Part shown: one piece after another, positions 36,025 to 45,423 of the stretch | Layout: each line of letters opens with the position of its first letter | Numbering within the stretch: the stretch's first letter is position 1 | Origin: CAVTOA01 sp963736285 | GTDB taxonomy: Bacteria; Actinomycetota; Actinomycetes; Mycobacteriales; QHCE01 | DNA: 64,000 bases | NCBI GenBank assembly: GCA_963736285.1 | Contig: CAVTOA010000002.1 | Span: forward strand, 1 to 64,000 | Direction: 5' to 3' | Program-made: the position numbers and the translations under genes | The notes under the pieces: generated by a model | The model's database searches: none | Seen by the model: the letters and a program-made list of their open reading frames with translations, nothing else | What the model was told of the DNA's origin: nothing

Positions 36025-36438
36025 GGACGAGTTGGTCGGACGGTCGCAGGTGAGCGTGCTCGCTTGAGGAAAGTCCGGACTCCACAGGGCAAGGTGGTTG
36101 CTAACAGCAACCCGGGGCGACCCGCGGGATAGTGCCACAGAAAACAAACCGCCGTGCATCGGTTCGCTGGGGCGCGGTAAGGGTGAAACGGTGGTGTAAG
36201 AGACCACCAGCATCGTGGGTGACCACGGTGGCTAGGTAAACCCCACCTGGAGCAAGGTCAAGAGGGCTGTCGGGGAGACCCGCGCGGCCTGCGCGAGCGA
36301 TTGAGGGCGGCCCGCCCGATGCTTGCGGGTAGACCGCATGAGCGTGTCGGCAACGTCACGCCAAGATGGATGATCGTCGGCCGTTGCTGCTGCAAAGCGG
36401 CTCGGCGTCACAGAATCCGGCTTACGTGCCAGCTCGTC
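36025..36438 (+). ncRNA. rnpB: RNase P RNA, type A
   Basis: The 5' universal segment GAGGAAAGTCCGGACTCCAC (36066-36085) with following CAGGGC, then ACAGAAAACAAACCGCC, GTAAGGGTGAAACGGTG, GTAAGAG, TAAACCCCACCTGGAGCAAG and AGAATCCGGCTTA near the end are the conserved cores (P4 strands, J and L regions). P1 is closed by GACGAGTTGG at the start and CCAGCTCGTC at the end. Total about 414 bases, normal for actinobacteria. The catalytic RNA of tRNA 5' maturation. End points are estimated to a few bases. Confidence 0.95.
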
Positions 36439-36597
36439 CGTTTCATTTTTGCGCCCGGCGCGCCCTCCCACGATGAGCGCTTGGGACGCGCGCGCGTGCC
36501 CATCCCGGTGCGCGCACAGTCAGGTGAAAGCAGACCGTGAATGCGGCGTGGGCGCGTTGTGGTAGCCAAAGCTCGAGCTGTCGCACACAGTAGACGC

Positions 36598-36792
36598 ATG
36601 GACGATATCCGTGCTGAGTACTACTGGTGTGTCCGGCACGAACGGGTGGAACGCGGCGAGGAGCTCTGCCCGGCTCGTTTTTTGCTCGGGCCCTACGATT
36701 CGCGGTCGGACGCTCGGCGCGCGCTTCAAGACGTGGACGAACGTAACGAAGCGTGGGAAGCCGAAGACCGGGCCTGGGAGAGCGATGAATAG
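36598..36792 (+). CDS. Small acidic hypothetical protein (64 aa)
   Basis: MDDIRAEYYWCVRHERVERG, EELCPARFLLGPYDSRSDAR and an acidic tail. Similar small proteins with Tyr-Tyr-Trp-Cys, Leu-Gly-Pro-Tyr and Arg-Ala-Leu motifs are widespread in actinobacteria (SPOR-domain-like fold is possible). ATG 36598 is preferred over upstream starts that overlap the noncoding region. Function unknown. Confidence 0.65.
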   Translation: MDDIRAEYYWCVRHERVERGEELCPARFLLGPYDSRSDARRALQDVDERNEAWEAEDRAWESDE

Positions 36793-36964
36793 GTGAGCCG
36801 CGCTCGCTCATTGTTCGCATACGGTAAACGGGCGAATTAATTCTTAACTATGCACATAAAAGTATGCGTGTTGTGTTGACGGGAGGCTATGTCGCATTTG
36901 TCATAGACATGACAACTAATACGTTCGGTAACACCTCGTTACCTTGCGTGCCAAAGGAGGCGAC

Positions 36965-37429
36965 ATGGTGGCAGCCACAAAGACTGCGAGAAAAACCACG
37001 GTGAGGAAGCCAATAAAGAAAACGAGCGCAAGAAAGCCGTTGCGCGCCGCGAGCCGCTCCACAACAAAGACCGCGACGGCATCGAAAAAAGCAACACCAA
37101 AAACTGCAACCGCTAAAAAACCAGTGGCTAAAAAGTCACCAGTAAAAAAGGCCGTCACCGTCAAGAAAGTGACTACCGCTCAGCGCGTATCGGCGCCGAA
37201 AAAAGCCGCACCGAAAAAGACGGCCGCCAATGCGGGCGCGAAGCGGCCCATTAAAGCCGCGAGTAAGCGAACCGCGGGCAACGCAACCGCTAAGCGCGGA
37301 CCGGCTTCGAAGAAGACAACCACAAGCCGGGCACCGCAGAAGAAGACGGCTTCGTCTAAGCCAGCCAAGCCGCGTACCCGTGCCGCTCGAGTTCCCCGCT
37401 CCGTGACGGCTCGTCGGGGGCGTGGCTGA
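36965..37429 (+). CDS. Histone H1-like Lys/Ala-rich protein
   Basis: 154 residues from ATG 36965 (AAAGGAGG seven bases upstream). Almost entirely Lys, Ala, Thr, Arg and Pro in irregular repeats (TARKTTVRKPIKKTSARKPL, TAKKPVAKKSPVKKAVTVKK). No folded domain. Resembles the C-terminal tails of bacterial H1-like and Lsr2/HU-type proteins that coat DNA. Low-complexity composition makes homology weak; nucleoid binding is inference. Confidence 0.7.
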   Translation: MVAATKTARKTTVRKPIKKTSARKPLRAASRSTTKTATASKKATPKTATAKKPVAKKSPVKKAVTVKKVTTAQRVSAPKKAAPKKTAANAGAKRPIKAASKRTAGNATAKRGPASKKTTTSRAPQKKTASSKPAKPRTRAARVPRSVTARRGRG

Positions 37430-37457
37430 GCTTCGGCTTGCCATGCACCGACGCTCG

Positions 37458-37495
37458 GCCTGCTTCAAGTGACCGACGGTCAGCTTGAAGCAGGC
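37458..37495. terminator. Bidirectional hairpin between convergent genes
   Basis: GCCTGCTTCAAG (37458-37469) pairs with CTTGAAGCAGGC (37484-37495), and the loop itself pairs TGACC with GGTCA. It lies between the H1-like gene and panB, which converge here. Confidence 0.75.
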
Positions 37496-37547
37496 AAACG
37501 AGTTTCATTCTGTTCAGTCGCGAGTAGCCGCGCTCAGAGCAGAAACG

Positions 37548-38384
37548 TCAGCTAAAAGTGTGCTCAGCGCCGGGGAACTCGCCGGTGCGAACCTCCGCCG
37601 CAAACTCCTGGGCCGCTCTGCTCAGCGCGCCACGTACATCTCCGTACCGCTTGACGAAACGTGGCTTCTTACCTGGACGCAAACCAGCCATGTCCTGCCA
37701 TACCAACACCTGGGCGTCACAATCGGGGCCAGCTCCGATGCCGATGGTGGGGATGGTGAGCTCGTGAGTAACGCGCTTGGCCACGTCTCCAGGGACCATC
37801 TCCATCACCAAGGCAAAAGCGCCAGCGCGTTGTAGCGCGACCGCGTCGGCGAGCACGTCGTCAGCGGCGTCACCGCGCCCCTGCACCTTGTATCCACCGA
37901 GCGTATGCACACGCTGGGGGGTGAATCCCACGTGGGCCATCACCGGAATTCCCGCACGGGTCAACAATTCCACCTGGCGCGTCACGGGACGGCCCCCCTC
38001 GAACTTGACCGCTTGCGCGCCAGCTTCTTTCATGAATCGCACGGAGGTAGCGAATGCCTGCTCGGGGCTGGCTTCATAGCTACCAAACGGCAGATCGGCA
38101 ACAACCAGTGCGTGTTGGGTCGCGTTTACTACCGCGCGCACCAGCGGAATGAGCTCGTCTGTCGTGACCGGAACCGTGGTCTCGTAGCCGAAGACGTTGT
38201 TAGCGGCTGAGTCACCGACCAACAAGACGGGGAACCCGAGCTCATCGAAGAGCGCCGCGGTGTATTGGTCGTAGGAGGTGAGCATGGGCCAGCGTTCGCC
38301 CTGCTGTTTAGCGGCGAGCAGGTCAAGTGTGCTGACGCGGCGGCTAGCGCGGGCTGGTCCGCTATAGAGTGGCAAAACGGGCAT
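37548..38384 (-). CDS. panB: 3-methyl-2-oxobutanoate hydroxymethyltransferase
   Basis: 278 residues, ATG 38384 with AAAGGAG. First step of pantothenate synthesis: transfer of a one-carbon unit from methylene-tetrahydrofolate to 2-oxoisovalerate. Segments: WPMLTSYDQYTAALFDELGF, PVLLVGDSAANNVFGY (Asp for Mg), AQAVKFEGGRPVTRQVELLT, VMAHVGFTPQRVHTLGGYKV and TIPTIGIGAGPDCDAQVLVW. Complete. panC and panD are not next to it. Confidence 0.95.
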   Translation of the reverse strand: MPVLPLYSGPARASRRVSTLDLLAAKQQGERWPMLTSYDQYTAALFDELGFPVLLVGDSAANNVFGYETTVPVTTDELIPLVRAVVNATQHALVVADLPFGSYEASPEQAFATSVRFMKEAGAQAVKFEGGRPVTRQVELLTRAGIPVMAHVGFTPQRVHTLGGYKVQGRGDAADDVLADAVALQRAGAFALVMEMVPGDVAKRVTHELTIPTIGIGAGPDCDAQVLVWQDMAGLRPGKKPRFVKRYGDVRGALSRAAQEFAAEVRTGEFPGAEHTFS

Positions 38385-38476
38385 CGTAATCTCCTTTCCT
38401 CGAGGCCCATGCGGGTCCCCGGGTTACTTCCGATCGTGTCACGGACCAGTGGAGTTAGCGACCAACGCAATCGTGA

Positions 38477-40315
38477 CTAGTGGTCAATCTCATGCTCCCG
38501 CCAGCGGTTCGTCATCGGCAGCCGACGGTCTCGCCCGAACGATTTCAAGGTGATCTTTGTGCCCGGCGCCGATTGCCGACGTTTATATTCCGCCGCGTCG
38601 ACAAGGTGTAGCACCTCGTCGACGAGAGAGGCATCGTTGCCAGCGGCGATGAGTTCGGCGCGGCCCTCGTCATGGTTGATGTAGCGGAGCAACACCGCAT
38701 CTAGGATCTCGTAGTTCGGCAACGAATCGCTGTCGAGTTGGTCAGGTCGCAACTCAGCCGACGGTGGCTTGCTGATCGAAGTCTCGGGGATGGGCGGTGT
38801 TTCGCCGCGACGTGCACCGTCTGCGTTACGCCACTCGGCCAGCTGCCACACGGAGGTCTTGAGGACGTCCTTAATAGGGGCGAAGCCACCGACCATGTCA
38901 CCGTACAAAGTGGAGTATCCGACGGCGTATTCGCTCTTGTTTCCGGTTGCCAGCACTAGGTGCCCATGTTGATTGGACAGTCCCATTAAAATGTTGCCCC
39001 GTACCCGAGCTTGCAGATTCTCCGCCGCGATGCCGGTAAGCGAGAGGGCTTTCTGGTACGCCTCGTACATCGGCTCGATGGGTGTGACCTGATAGTGCAT
39101 TCCGGTCCGATGAGCGAGCTGCGCAGCGTCGTCCAAGGAGTGTTGCGAGGAGTATGCGCTCGGCATGGCGACGCCGTACACCCGATCTGGCCCCAGCGCA
39201 TCGCAGGCAAGTGCGGCACACAGCGCTGAGTCGATGCCGCCCGATACCCCCATCACTACTGACGGAAAGCCGTTTTTGTTCGCGTAGTCGCGCAACCCCA
39301 CCACCAGTGCCTGCCACATCTCCGCGTCGTCAGGAAGTAGCTCGGCGATCGGGGCACGATGCTGAACGACCGGTGAGATTCTCGGCGTTTTCTCGGCTAT
39401 GTGACCGGTCGAACTGGAGGGAGTGGCTGGGGCTGGGGCTGGGCCGGCTGATTCCGCTGGGCCGGGTTCGTCAAGATTGATGCGGCGCACCCGCATCCCG
39501 CCGAACTTTCCGGTTGTCTCGCTGCTCGCCGCTGGCGCTTCCACGTCGAGCACCAGGAGCTGCTCGACGAATTGAGCCGCGCGTGCCAGTAGTTCGCCGT
39601 GGGGCGAGACGACCTGGGAGTCGCCGTCGAAGACCAGCTCATCCTGGCCGCCAACCATGTTTACGTAGGCGAGGGTCGCTCCTGCCTCTGCCGCGCGGGC
39701 ACGACACAGATCGAACCTGAGGTGATCTTTGTGCTGCTCGTAAGGCGAGCCGTTGATGGCCACCACGAGCCCCACGTTTGCTTCGCGCACTGCCGAGATG
39801 GGAGCACCGTCACGCCAAATGTCGTCACAGATGAGCACGGCTATATCAACACCGCGCAGCCGGACGATGGGCAGTTGGTCGCCCGGAACGAAATAGCGAG
39901 CCTCATCGAAGACGCCGTAGTTAGGCAAGTAGCGCTTGAAGTATCTGGTGGCGACCGAGCCCCGGTGGAGCACGGCTGCCGCATTGCGTGGACCGCCGTC
40001 TACCGGCCTGGCTGCGCCCGGTGCTAGCGGACCGTCAGCGTCGAGGTATCCGACGAACACCGCGAGATCGCCCAGGCCGTCCGCGTCTAGCTGAGTAGCC
40101 AGCTGGGTGAGGGTCTGCCGGCTCGCCTGGACCAACGACTCGCGGTATGCGAGGTCCTCAATCGGGTAGCCGGTAAGCGCCATCTCCGGAAAGGCGACGA
40201 GGTCTGCTCCTGCTTCGTGTGCCGCCCGAGCCGAAGCAAGGACTAGCGCGGCATTGCCGGCGACGTCGCCGACCGTCGGATTGATTTGCGCGAGTGCGAT
40301 GCGCAGCTGATTCAT
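38477..40315 (-). CDS. nadE: Glutamine-dependent NAD+ synthetase
   Basis: 612 residues. N-terminal glutaminase domain with the Glu-Lys-Cys triad: LVAFPEMALTGYP, ATRYFKRYLPNYGVFDE, VLICDDIWRDG. C-terminal synthetase from about 320 with P-loop VMGVSGGIDSALCAALA, GVAMPSAYSSQHSLDDA and LATGNKSEYAVGYSTLYGDM. A Pro/Ala linker (residues 285-305) joins the domains. Converts nicotinate adenine dinucleotide to NAD+ using glutamine. Normal length for a mid-size two-domain form. Confidence 0.95.
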   Translation of the reverse strand: MNQLRIALAQINPTVGDVAGNAALVLASARAAHEAGADLVAFPEMALTGYPIEDLAYRESLVQASRQTLTQLATQLDADGLGDLAVFVGYLDADGPLAPGAARPVDGGPRNAAAVLHRGSVATRYFKRYLPNYGVFDEARYFVPGDQLPIVRLRGVDIAVLICDDIWRDGAPISAVREANVGLVVAINGSPYEQHKDHLRFDLCRARAAEAGATLAYVNMVGGQDELVFDGDSQVVSPHGELLARAAQFVEQLLVLDVEAPAASSETTGKFGGMRVRRINLDEPGPAESAGPAPAPATPSSSTGHIAEKTPRISPVVQHRAPIAELLPDDAEMWQALVVGLRDYANKNGFPSVVMGVSGGIDSALCAALACDALGPDRVYGVAMPSAYSSQHSLDDAAQLAHRTGMHYQVTPIEPMYEAYQKALSLTGIAAENLQARVRGNILMGLSNQHGHLVLATGNKSEYAVGYSTLYGDMVGGFAPIKDVLKTSVWQLAEWRNADGARRGETPPIPETSISKPPSAELRPDQLDSDSLPNYEILDAVLLRYINHDEGRAELIAAGNDASLVDEVLHLVDAAEYKRRQSAPGTKITLKSFGRDRRLPMTNRWREHEIDH

Positions 40316-40464
40316 AGCTGTATCTTCCCATCGCTCCTACCGCCGGAGCTTCCGCGCAAGGCATCACTGATCGGACATCCTGGATTCAGATTTCGGGCGA
40401 TGATTTCTGTCTCCAAACGGTGGGTTGTAACCACGGTGAAACGGGCTTGCGTCAGACTGTCGAC

Positions 40465-41901
40465 ATGACCAGCAGCGACTCCGCAGGTGACAGGGCCAAT
40501 CTGTCTGGCTCCGGTGGTGCCAACGATCGAACCGACCGGCGAGCAGACCAACGTCGTCAGCAAGAGTTCGTGCTCCGCACCTTGGAGGAGCGCGATATTC
40601 GCTTTGTGCGCCTGTGGTTTACCGACGTGCTCGGCATGCTCAAGTCGGTATCGGTCGCACCCGCCGAGCTCGAGGCGGCCTTTGACGAAGGCATCGGCTT
40701 TGACGGCTCGGCCATCGAGGGCTTCACCAGGGTCTACGAAGCAGACATGATCGCCCGGCCAGATCCAGGAACATTCCAGATCTTCCCGTTCGAAGGCGGA
40801 GCGTCCGGCGAGAGCGCTCGGATGTTCTGTGACGTGGTGATGCCGGACGGCTCGCCCTCGTGGGCCGACCCTCGGCATGTATTGCGCCGCGCACTCTCTC
40901 GGGCCGCGGACAAGGGTTTCACTTTTTACACCCACCCAGAGATCGAGTTCTTCCTCTTCTCCCAACTGGATCCTGCTGGGGGCGAGCCCACGCCGGTAGA
41001 TTCTGGTGGCTATTTCGATCACACCACTCATGCCATCGCCCGTGACTTTCGACGGCAGGCGGTGTTGGCGCTGGAACAAGTCGGCATCTCAGTGGAGTTC
41101 AGCCATCACGAGGTCGCACCTGGCCAACAAGAAATTGATTTGCGCTACGCCGACGCCCTCACCACCGCCGACAACATCATGACGTTTCGACATGTGATGA
41201 AAGAGGTCGCGGTCTCCCATCAGGTCGCGGCCTCGTTCATGCCGAAGCCGTTTACCGACCAACCAGGCAACGGCATGCACACTCATGTCTCGTTGTTTGA
41301 GGGCGAGCGAAATGTCTTCCACGACGCGGCCGATCCGGTGAAGCTGTCGAAGATCGGTCGGGCGTTTGTCGCGGGGCTTCTGGTGCATGCTCCAGAGTGG
41401 ACGGCGGTCACCAACCAATGGGTGAACTCGTACAAACGGCTGTTTCCCCAGCCGAATCCGAACCAAGTAACCGAGGCGCCTGGCTACATCTGCTGGGGCC
41501 ACTTGAACCGGTCCGCGTTGGTGCGGGTTCCGGCCTACGGTAAGCCGAACTCGGCCCGAGTTGAGGTGCGTTCGCCCGACTCCGCCTGTAACCCATACTT
41601 GGCCTTGGCGGTGCTGCTGGCGGCTGGCTTGCGCGGGATCGAGCAGGGATACGAGCTTCCTCCCGGCGCCGAAGACGACGTGTGGTCGCTGTCTGAGGCG
41701 GAGCGGGCGGCCATGGGGTATCAGAGGTTGCCTAACAGTCTGCGCGAGGCATTGCGCGCCATGGAATCGAGCGAGTTGGTGGCAGAAACGTTGGGAGAGC
41801 ACGTCTTTGACTTTTTCCTCAAAAACAAACGCGCCGAATGGGAGGACTACCGACGGCAAGTCACCGCATACGAGCGCAAGCGTTATTTGTCGATGCTGTG
41901 A
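40465..41901 (+). CDS. glnA2: Type I glutamine synthetase paralogue (GlnA2-like)
   Basis: 478 residues from ATG 40465. GS motifs: FDGSAIEGFTRVYEADM (beta-grasp; Ala-Ile in place of the usual Ser-Ile), FFLFSQL, NGMHTHVSLF and NRSALVRVPAYGKPNSARVE. The site where GlnA1 carries the adenylylated Tyr (Asp-Leu-Tyr-Glu-Leu) reads DDVWSL, so Tyr is replaced by Trp and GlnE control is unlikely. Position upstream of glnE matches mycobacterial glnA2-glnE order. Start lies well inside a longer open frame with a poor N-terminus. Confidence 0.85.
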   Translation: MTSSDSAGDRANLSGSGGANDRTDRRADQRRQQEFVLRTLEERDIRFVRLWFTDVLGMLKSVSVAPAELEAAFDEGIGFDGSAIEGFTRVYEADMIARPDPGTFQIFPFEGGASGESARMFCDVVMPDGSPSWADPRHVLRRALSRAADKGFTFYTHPEIEFFLFSQLDPAGGEPTPVDSGGYFDHTTHAIARDFRRQAVLALEQVGISVEFSHHEVAPGQQEIDLRYADALTTADNIMTFRHVMKEVAVSHQVAASFMPKPFTDQPGNGMHTHVSLFEGERNVFHDAADPVKLSKIGRAFVAGLLVHAPEWTAVTNQWVNSYKRLFPQPNPNQVTEAPGYICWGHLNRSALVRVPAYGKPNSARVEVRSPDSACNPYLALAVLLAAGLRGIEQGYELPPGAEDDVWSLSEAERAAMGYQRLPNSLREALRAMESSELVAETLGEHVFDFFLKNKRAEWEDYRRQVTAYERKRYLSML

Positions 41902-41952
41902 CCAGAAGTGAGGCACGTTGCCAACTGTGGGCATACTGCTGGCGGTAGCAGA

Positions 41953-44529
41953 GTGATACGAGCAGACGAGCACATTCCGAGGGCGACCCGAGAGCCCGCG
42001 AGTAGCGCGGAGACACCCCGGGTCCCTGCTGATGTGCCCATTGACGAGCCATTGTTGCCGGCACGGGTGCATCGTCCGGCAGACCTCGTACGTTTTTTCC
42101 TCGCGGCTGCCGGTGTCGGTTTGGTGTTGTTGCTCGCAAGCTTCGCGCAAAATACCGCCAGTGGCCTGGAGTCCGACGTCGCACATGGCACCACCCGTGC
42201 CCCCGATTTTTTGGTGGCTTTTGCGGGCTTCTCGTCCACATTTGCGGTGCTGATCGTTCCGGTGGCGTTTGCGATCGAACGAGTCATCAGGCACGACGGT
42301 TTGCGGGTAGCGATTGGTGTCCTCGCAGCGGTTCTGGCTAATGGCGTGTCGCTGGCGGTCGACTACTGGGTCAGCCATGGCGCGTCCGGAGCCATTGCGT
42401 CGGCACTGACGAGAGCAGTGCCCAGCGGCACTGGCTTGACCGACCCGATTCATGGCTATCTCGCACCTGTCATCGCATATATGACCGCGGTGGGGCTCGC
42501 CCGGCGGCCGCGCTGGCGAGTGGCGTTGTGGGCAGTGTTGGGTTTGGACGCGTTGGCAGTGCTGGTGGGTGGCTACACCACGCCATTGTCGATCGCGCTC
42601 ACCGTCCTTATTGGTGTGTCGGTGGGGTACGGCACGCTCTATCTAATGGGTGCACCAAATGTGCGGCCCACGGCGCAGGATTTGCTGGCGGGTCTGCACC
42701 ACGTGGGATTCGCGCCGGTAGCGATCTTTCGCACCAAGGACGACCCTGATCAGCCACGGCAATACCTCATGGAAAGCGGTGACTCCAAATGGGACGTTAC
42801 CGTCCTCGACAGAGAAGCGCAGGCGTCTGGTTTCTTCTATCGAACATGGCGTCGTTTGTGGCTGCGTGGGTTCACTGACCGTCGGCATTCTTCGTCGCTG
42901 CGATTGACGTTGGAGCGGGAGGCGTTGCTGTCCTATGCGGTCAGTTCGGCTGGAGTGCGCACCCCGCGATTGGTTGCCACGTCCGAACTGGGGCCCGATG
43001 CGGTCATTTTGGTCTATGAGCATGTCGATGGTCAGCCCATTGGCCACTGGGACGATGCGCAGCTCACCGATGAGGTGTTGGCAGGCATCTGGGAGCAGGT
43101 GCGGTTGCTGCAAATCCGCCGGATTGCTCATCGTGCCCTGAGTCCAAACGCGGTGGTATTGGACGCTCATGGCTCTGCCTATCTCACTCATCTGGGCGAT
43201 GGCCAGGTAGCGGCGAGCGACGTGGCGCTGCGGATGGACATCGCCGAGTTGCTGACGACGCTGGCATTGCGAGTGGGTCCTGAGCGTGCGGTGGCATCGG
43301 CGGCTTCGGTGTTGGACGCTGCGGCCGTGGGCTCGGCCTTGCCGTTGCTGCAGAGCGTGGGGCTGTCCCGCGCTACTCGATCCGCGCTCAAGAAAGCAAA
43401 CGCGGAGATCAAGGATGCTGACGAGCAAGCGAAGGTCATGGAGAAGGCCGAGGCGCAGGAAAAACCTGCGAGTCGGCAGCAAGGCGTGGGGGACGAATCC
43501 GCTGGCCAGCTAGCGCAGACGCCAGATCTACTCACCCAGATCCGCGACCAGATACTTCGCATTCGTCCACATGCACCAGTCGAGCCGGCGCGGCTGGCCC
43601 GAGTACGTCTGCGCACCTTGATCACTGTGATGGGCGGAGGGGCGGCAGCCTACTTTTTGCTGTCACAGTTCACCACTGGCAAGCACAACCCCCTCAAAGA
43701 TCTCCCTCACGCCAACGCTGTCTGGGTCGCTGTTGCGGTGCTGGCCTCAGCCGCCAGCTATATCGCGGCGACGCTGGGTCTGATCGGTTTTGTGCCGGAG
43801 AAGCTCAACTTGTTCCGGACGGTCATGGTGCAGCTGGCAGGCTCTTTCGTGAAGCTGATGGCTCCTAGTTTGGTGGGGGGTGTTGCCATCAATGCTCGGT
43901 TTTTGCAACGCACCGGGATTCCACCGGGACAAGCGGTCTCTAGTGTCGGCGCCTCGCAGCTGATCGGCGTCGGCCTGCACATCTTGCAGCTCATGCTTTT
44001 TGGTTATTTGACGGGCACGGCCCAGACTCCGTCCTTGGCGCCATCCCGCACCGTTATCGCTGGCTTGCTCACGGGCGCGGTGCTCATTCTGATCGTGGCG
44101 GCCATTTCGCCGACGAGGCGCTGGTTGCTCACCCGGGCCCAGCGTTTGTTCTCCGGAGTGGTGCCACGCTTGCTCGACGTCCTCCAGCGCCCCGGCAAAT
44201 TGGCGATTGGCATTGGTGGACAGCTGCTGGTGTCGATGACGTTCGTAGTCTGCCTCGATGCCTGCCTGTGGGCATTTGGTGAAAGACCCAGCTTCAGCGC
44301 TGTCGCGGTCGTGTTCCTTGCCGGTAATGCCCTGGGATCTATTTTCCCCACCCCCGGCGGGTTGGGCGCGGTCGAGATCGCGCTGACCACCGGCCTCACC
44401 ACCGCCGCCAGCGTGCCATATGCGACGGCACTCTCGGCGGTCTTGCTCTTTAGGTTGCTCACGTTCTGGCTACCAGTGCTGCCCGGGTGGATCTCATTTG
44501 CCTGGCTTCAGCGTCGACAAGCGCTGTAG
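41953..44529 (+). CDS. Large membrane protein: kinase-like domain plus LPG synthase-type flippase domain
   Basis: About 858 residues from GTG 41953 (ATG 41908 also open). N-terminal third has five to six membrane helices (FFLAAAGVGLVLLLASFA, FSSTFAVLIVPVAFAIER, ALTVLIGVSVGYGTLYLMG). Residues about 270-480 look like an aminoglycoside/choline-kinase-like fold: YEHVDGQPIGHWDDAQL, IAHRALSPNAVVLDAHGSAY, without a canonical Asp-x-x-x-x-Asn loop. The C-terminal third is the UPF0104/AglD-type domain (MVQLAGSFVKLMAPSLVGGV, LGSIFPTPGGLGAVEIALT) found in lysyl-phosphatidylglycerol synthases and lipid flippases. Likely acts on envelope lipids. Confidence 0.7.
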   Translation: MIRADEHIPRATREPASSAETPRVPADVPIDEPLLPARVHRPADLVRFFLAAAGVGLVLLLASFAQNTASGLESDVAHGTTRAPDFLVAFAGFSSTFAVLIVPVAFAIERVIRHDGLRVAIGVLAAVLANGVSLAVDYWVSHGASGAIASALTRAVPSGTGLTDPIHGYLAPVIAYMTAVGLARRPRWRVALWAVLGLDALAVLVGGYTTPLSIALTVLIGVSVGYGTLYLMGAPNVRPTAQDLLAGLHHVGFAPVAIFRTKDDPDQPRQYLMESGDSKWDVTVLDREAQASGFFYRTWRRLWLRGFTDRRHSSSLRLTLEREALLSYAVSSAGVRTPRLVATSELGPDAVILVYEHVDGQPIGHWDDAQLTDEVLAGIWEQVRLLQIRRIAHRALSPNAVVLDAHGSAYLTHLGDGQVAASDVALRMDIAELLTTLALRVGPERAVASAASVLDAAAVGSALPLLQSVGLSRATRSALKKANAEIKDADEQAKVMEKAEAQEKPASRQQGVGDESAGQLAQTPDLLTQIRDQILRIRPHAPVEPARLARVRLRTLITVMGGGAAAYFLLSQFTTGKHNPLKDLPHANAVWVAVAVLASAASYIAATLGLIGFVPEKLNLFRTVMVQLAGSFVKLMAPSLVGGVAINARFLQRTGIPPGQAVSSVGASQLIGVGLHILQLMLFGYLTGTAQTPSLAPSRTVIAGLLTGAVLILIVAAISPTRRWLLTRAQRLFSGVVPRLLDVLQRPGKLAIGIGGQLLVSMTFVVCLDACLWAFGERPSFSAVAVVFLAGNALGSIFPTPGGLGAVEIALTTGLTTAASVPYATALSAVLLFRLLTFWLPVLPGWISFAWLQRRQAL

Positions 44530-44622
44530 CCCCACAGCGGTGGCCCCCATAGCGCTGTAGTGCGCCACAGTCGCGCAGCCCATTGCCGACATGAGAGCAA
44601 TGCGAGCAATAAGGTGATCGGT

Positions 44623-45421
44623 ATGGTTTCACTGCTGGTTGTTGAAAACCACGAGCGCGCGCCGCTGTTCCGCCTCGAAGACTGGCTGGTCTCCGCCGGT
44701 GCGCACCTGCATATAGTTGCTCCGCATCGCGGCGATGCGCTTCCTCCATCATTTTCCGGCTACGACGGCGTCATCGTCTTGGGTGGTTTGCAGGATGCTT
44801 TCGACAGTCCAGATGGGACGCCCAGTGCACCGTGGTTTCCGCATCTCAAAGAGCTGATTGTGGAAGCGGTCGAAAAGCGCACGCCTTATTTTGGTATCTG
44901 CCTTGGTGCGCAGTTGCTGGTGCAAGCCTGCGGCGGGCGGGTGACACGGTGCGCGCACGGGCCAGAACTCGGCGCCGTGGACATCACCGCGACCGCTGTC
45001 GCCGCGAATGATCCAGTATTCGCGGCATTCGCGACCAGCCCGTCGCGAACAGCACCGGCGGGATCTTGGCACTATGACGCCGCGACGGTGCTGCCCGCCC
45101 AATCCGTCTTGCTGGCGAGTTCTGAGCACACCACCAATCAAGCATTCCGGGTGGGCACGCGTGCATGGGGCGTCCAGTTCCATCCAGAATGGAGCGCTGA
45201 CGACATGCGCTGGTATGCGGAAAGAGACGCGTGCTTTGCTGCATGAGCGTGGCAGTACTCCGGCAGCAATTTTGGCGTCCGCACGAGAGCCGTTGGCCGG
45301 CGCCGCATCCATCTGGACAGAGGTATTTCGCCGTTTCATTGGCATCGCGGCCGCTGATTCTGGCGATGCCGAGCCGCTAGTCAAGTCCACCCGGCTTGTC
45401 GATGCGCCAGCGTCCCAGTAG
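44623..45421 (+). pseudogene. Class I glutamine amidotransferase, frameshifted at the end
   Basis: From ATG 44623: MVSLLVVENHERAPLFRLED, GYDGVIVLGGLQDAFD, TPYFGICLGAQLLVQACGG (nucleophile Cys) and WGVQFHPEWSADD (His and Glu). The catalytic triad is complete. The frame as read stops at 45244 after CFAA, but the normal C-terminal helices, LLHERGSTPAAILASAREPL and IWTEVFRRFIGIAAADS, continue in another frame to TAG 45419. A one-base change near 45230 separates them. The truncated protein may still fold. Substrate domain unknown. Confidence 0.7.
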
Positions 45422-45423
45422 CC

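Noticed and set aside
41089..42453. 454-codon minus-strand frame opposite glnA2
   Set aside because: Shadow of the well-supported glnA2 gene on the other strand; no start signal or recognisable domain.
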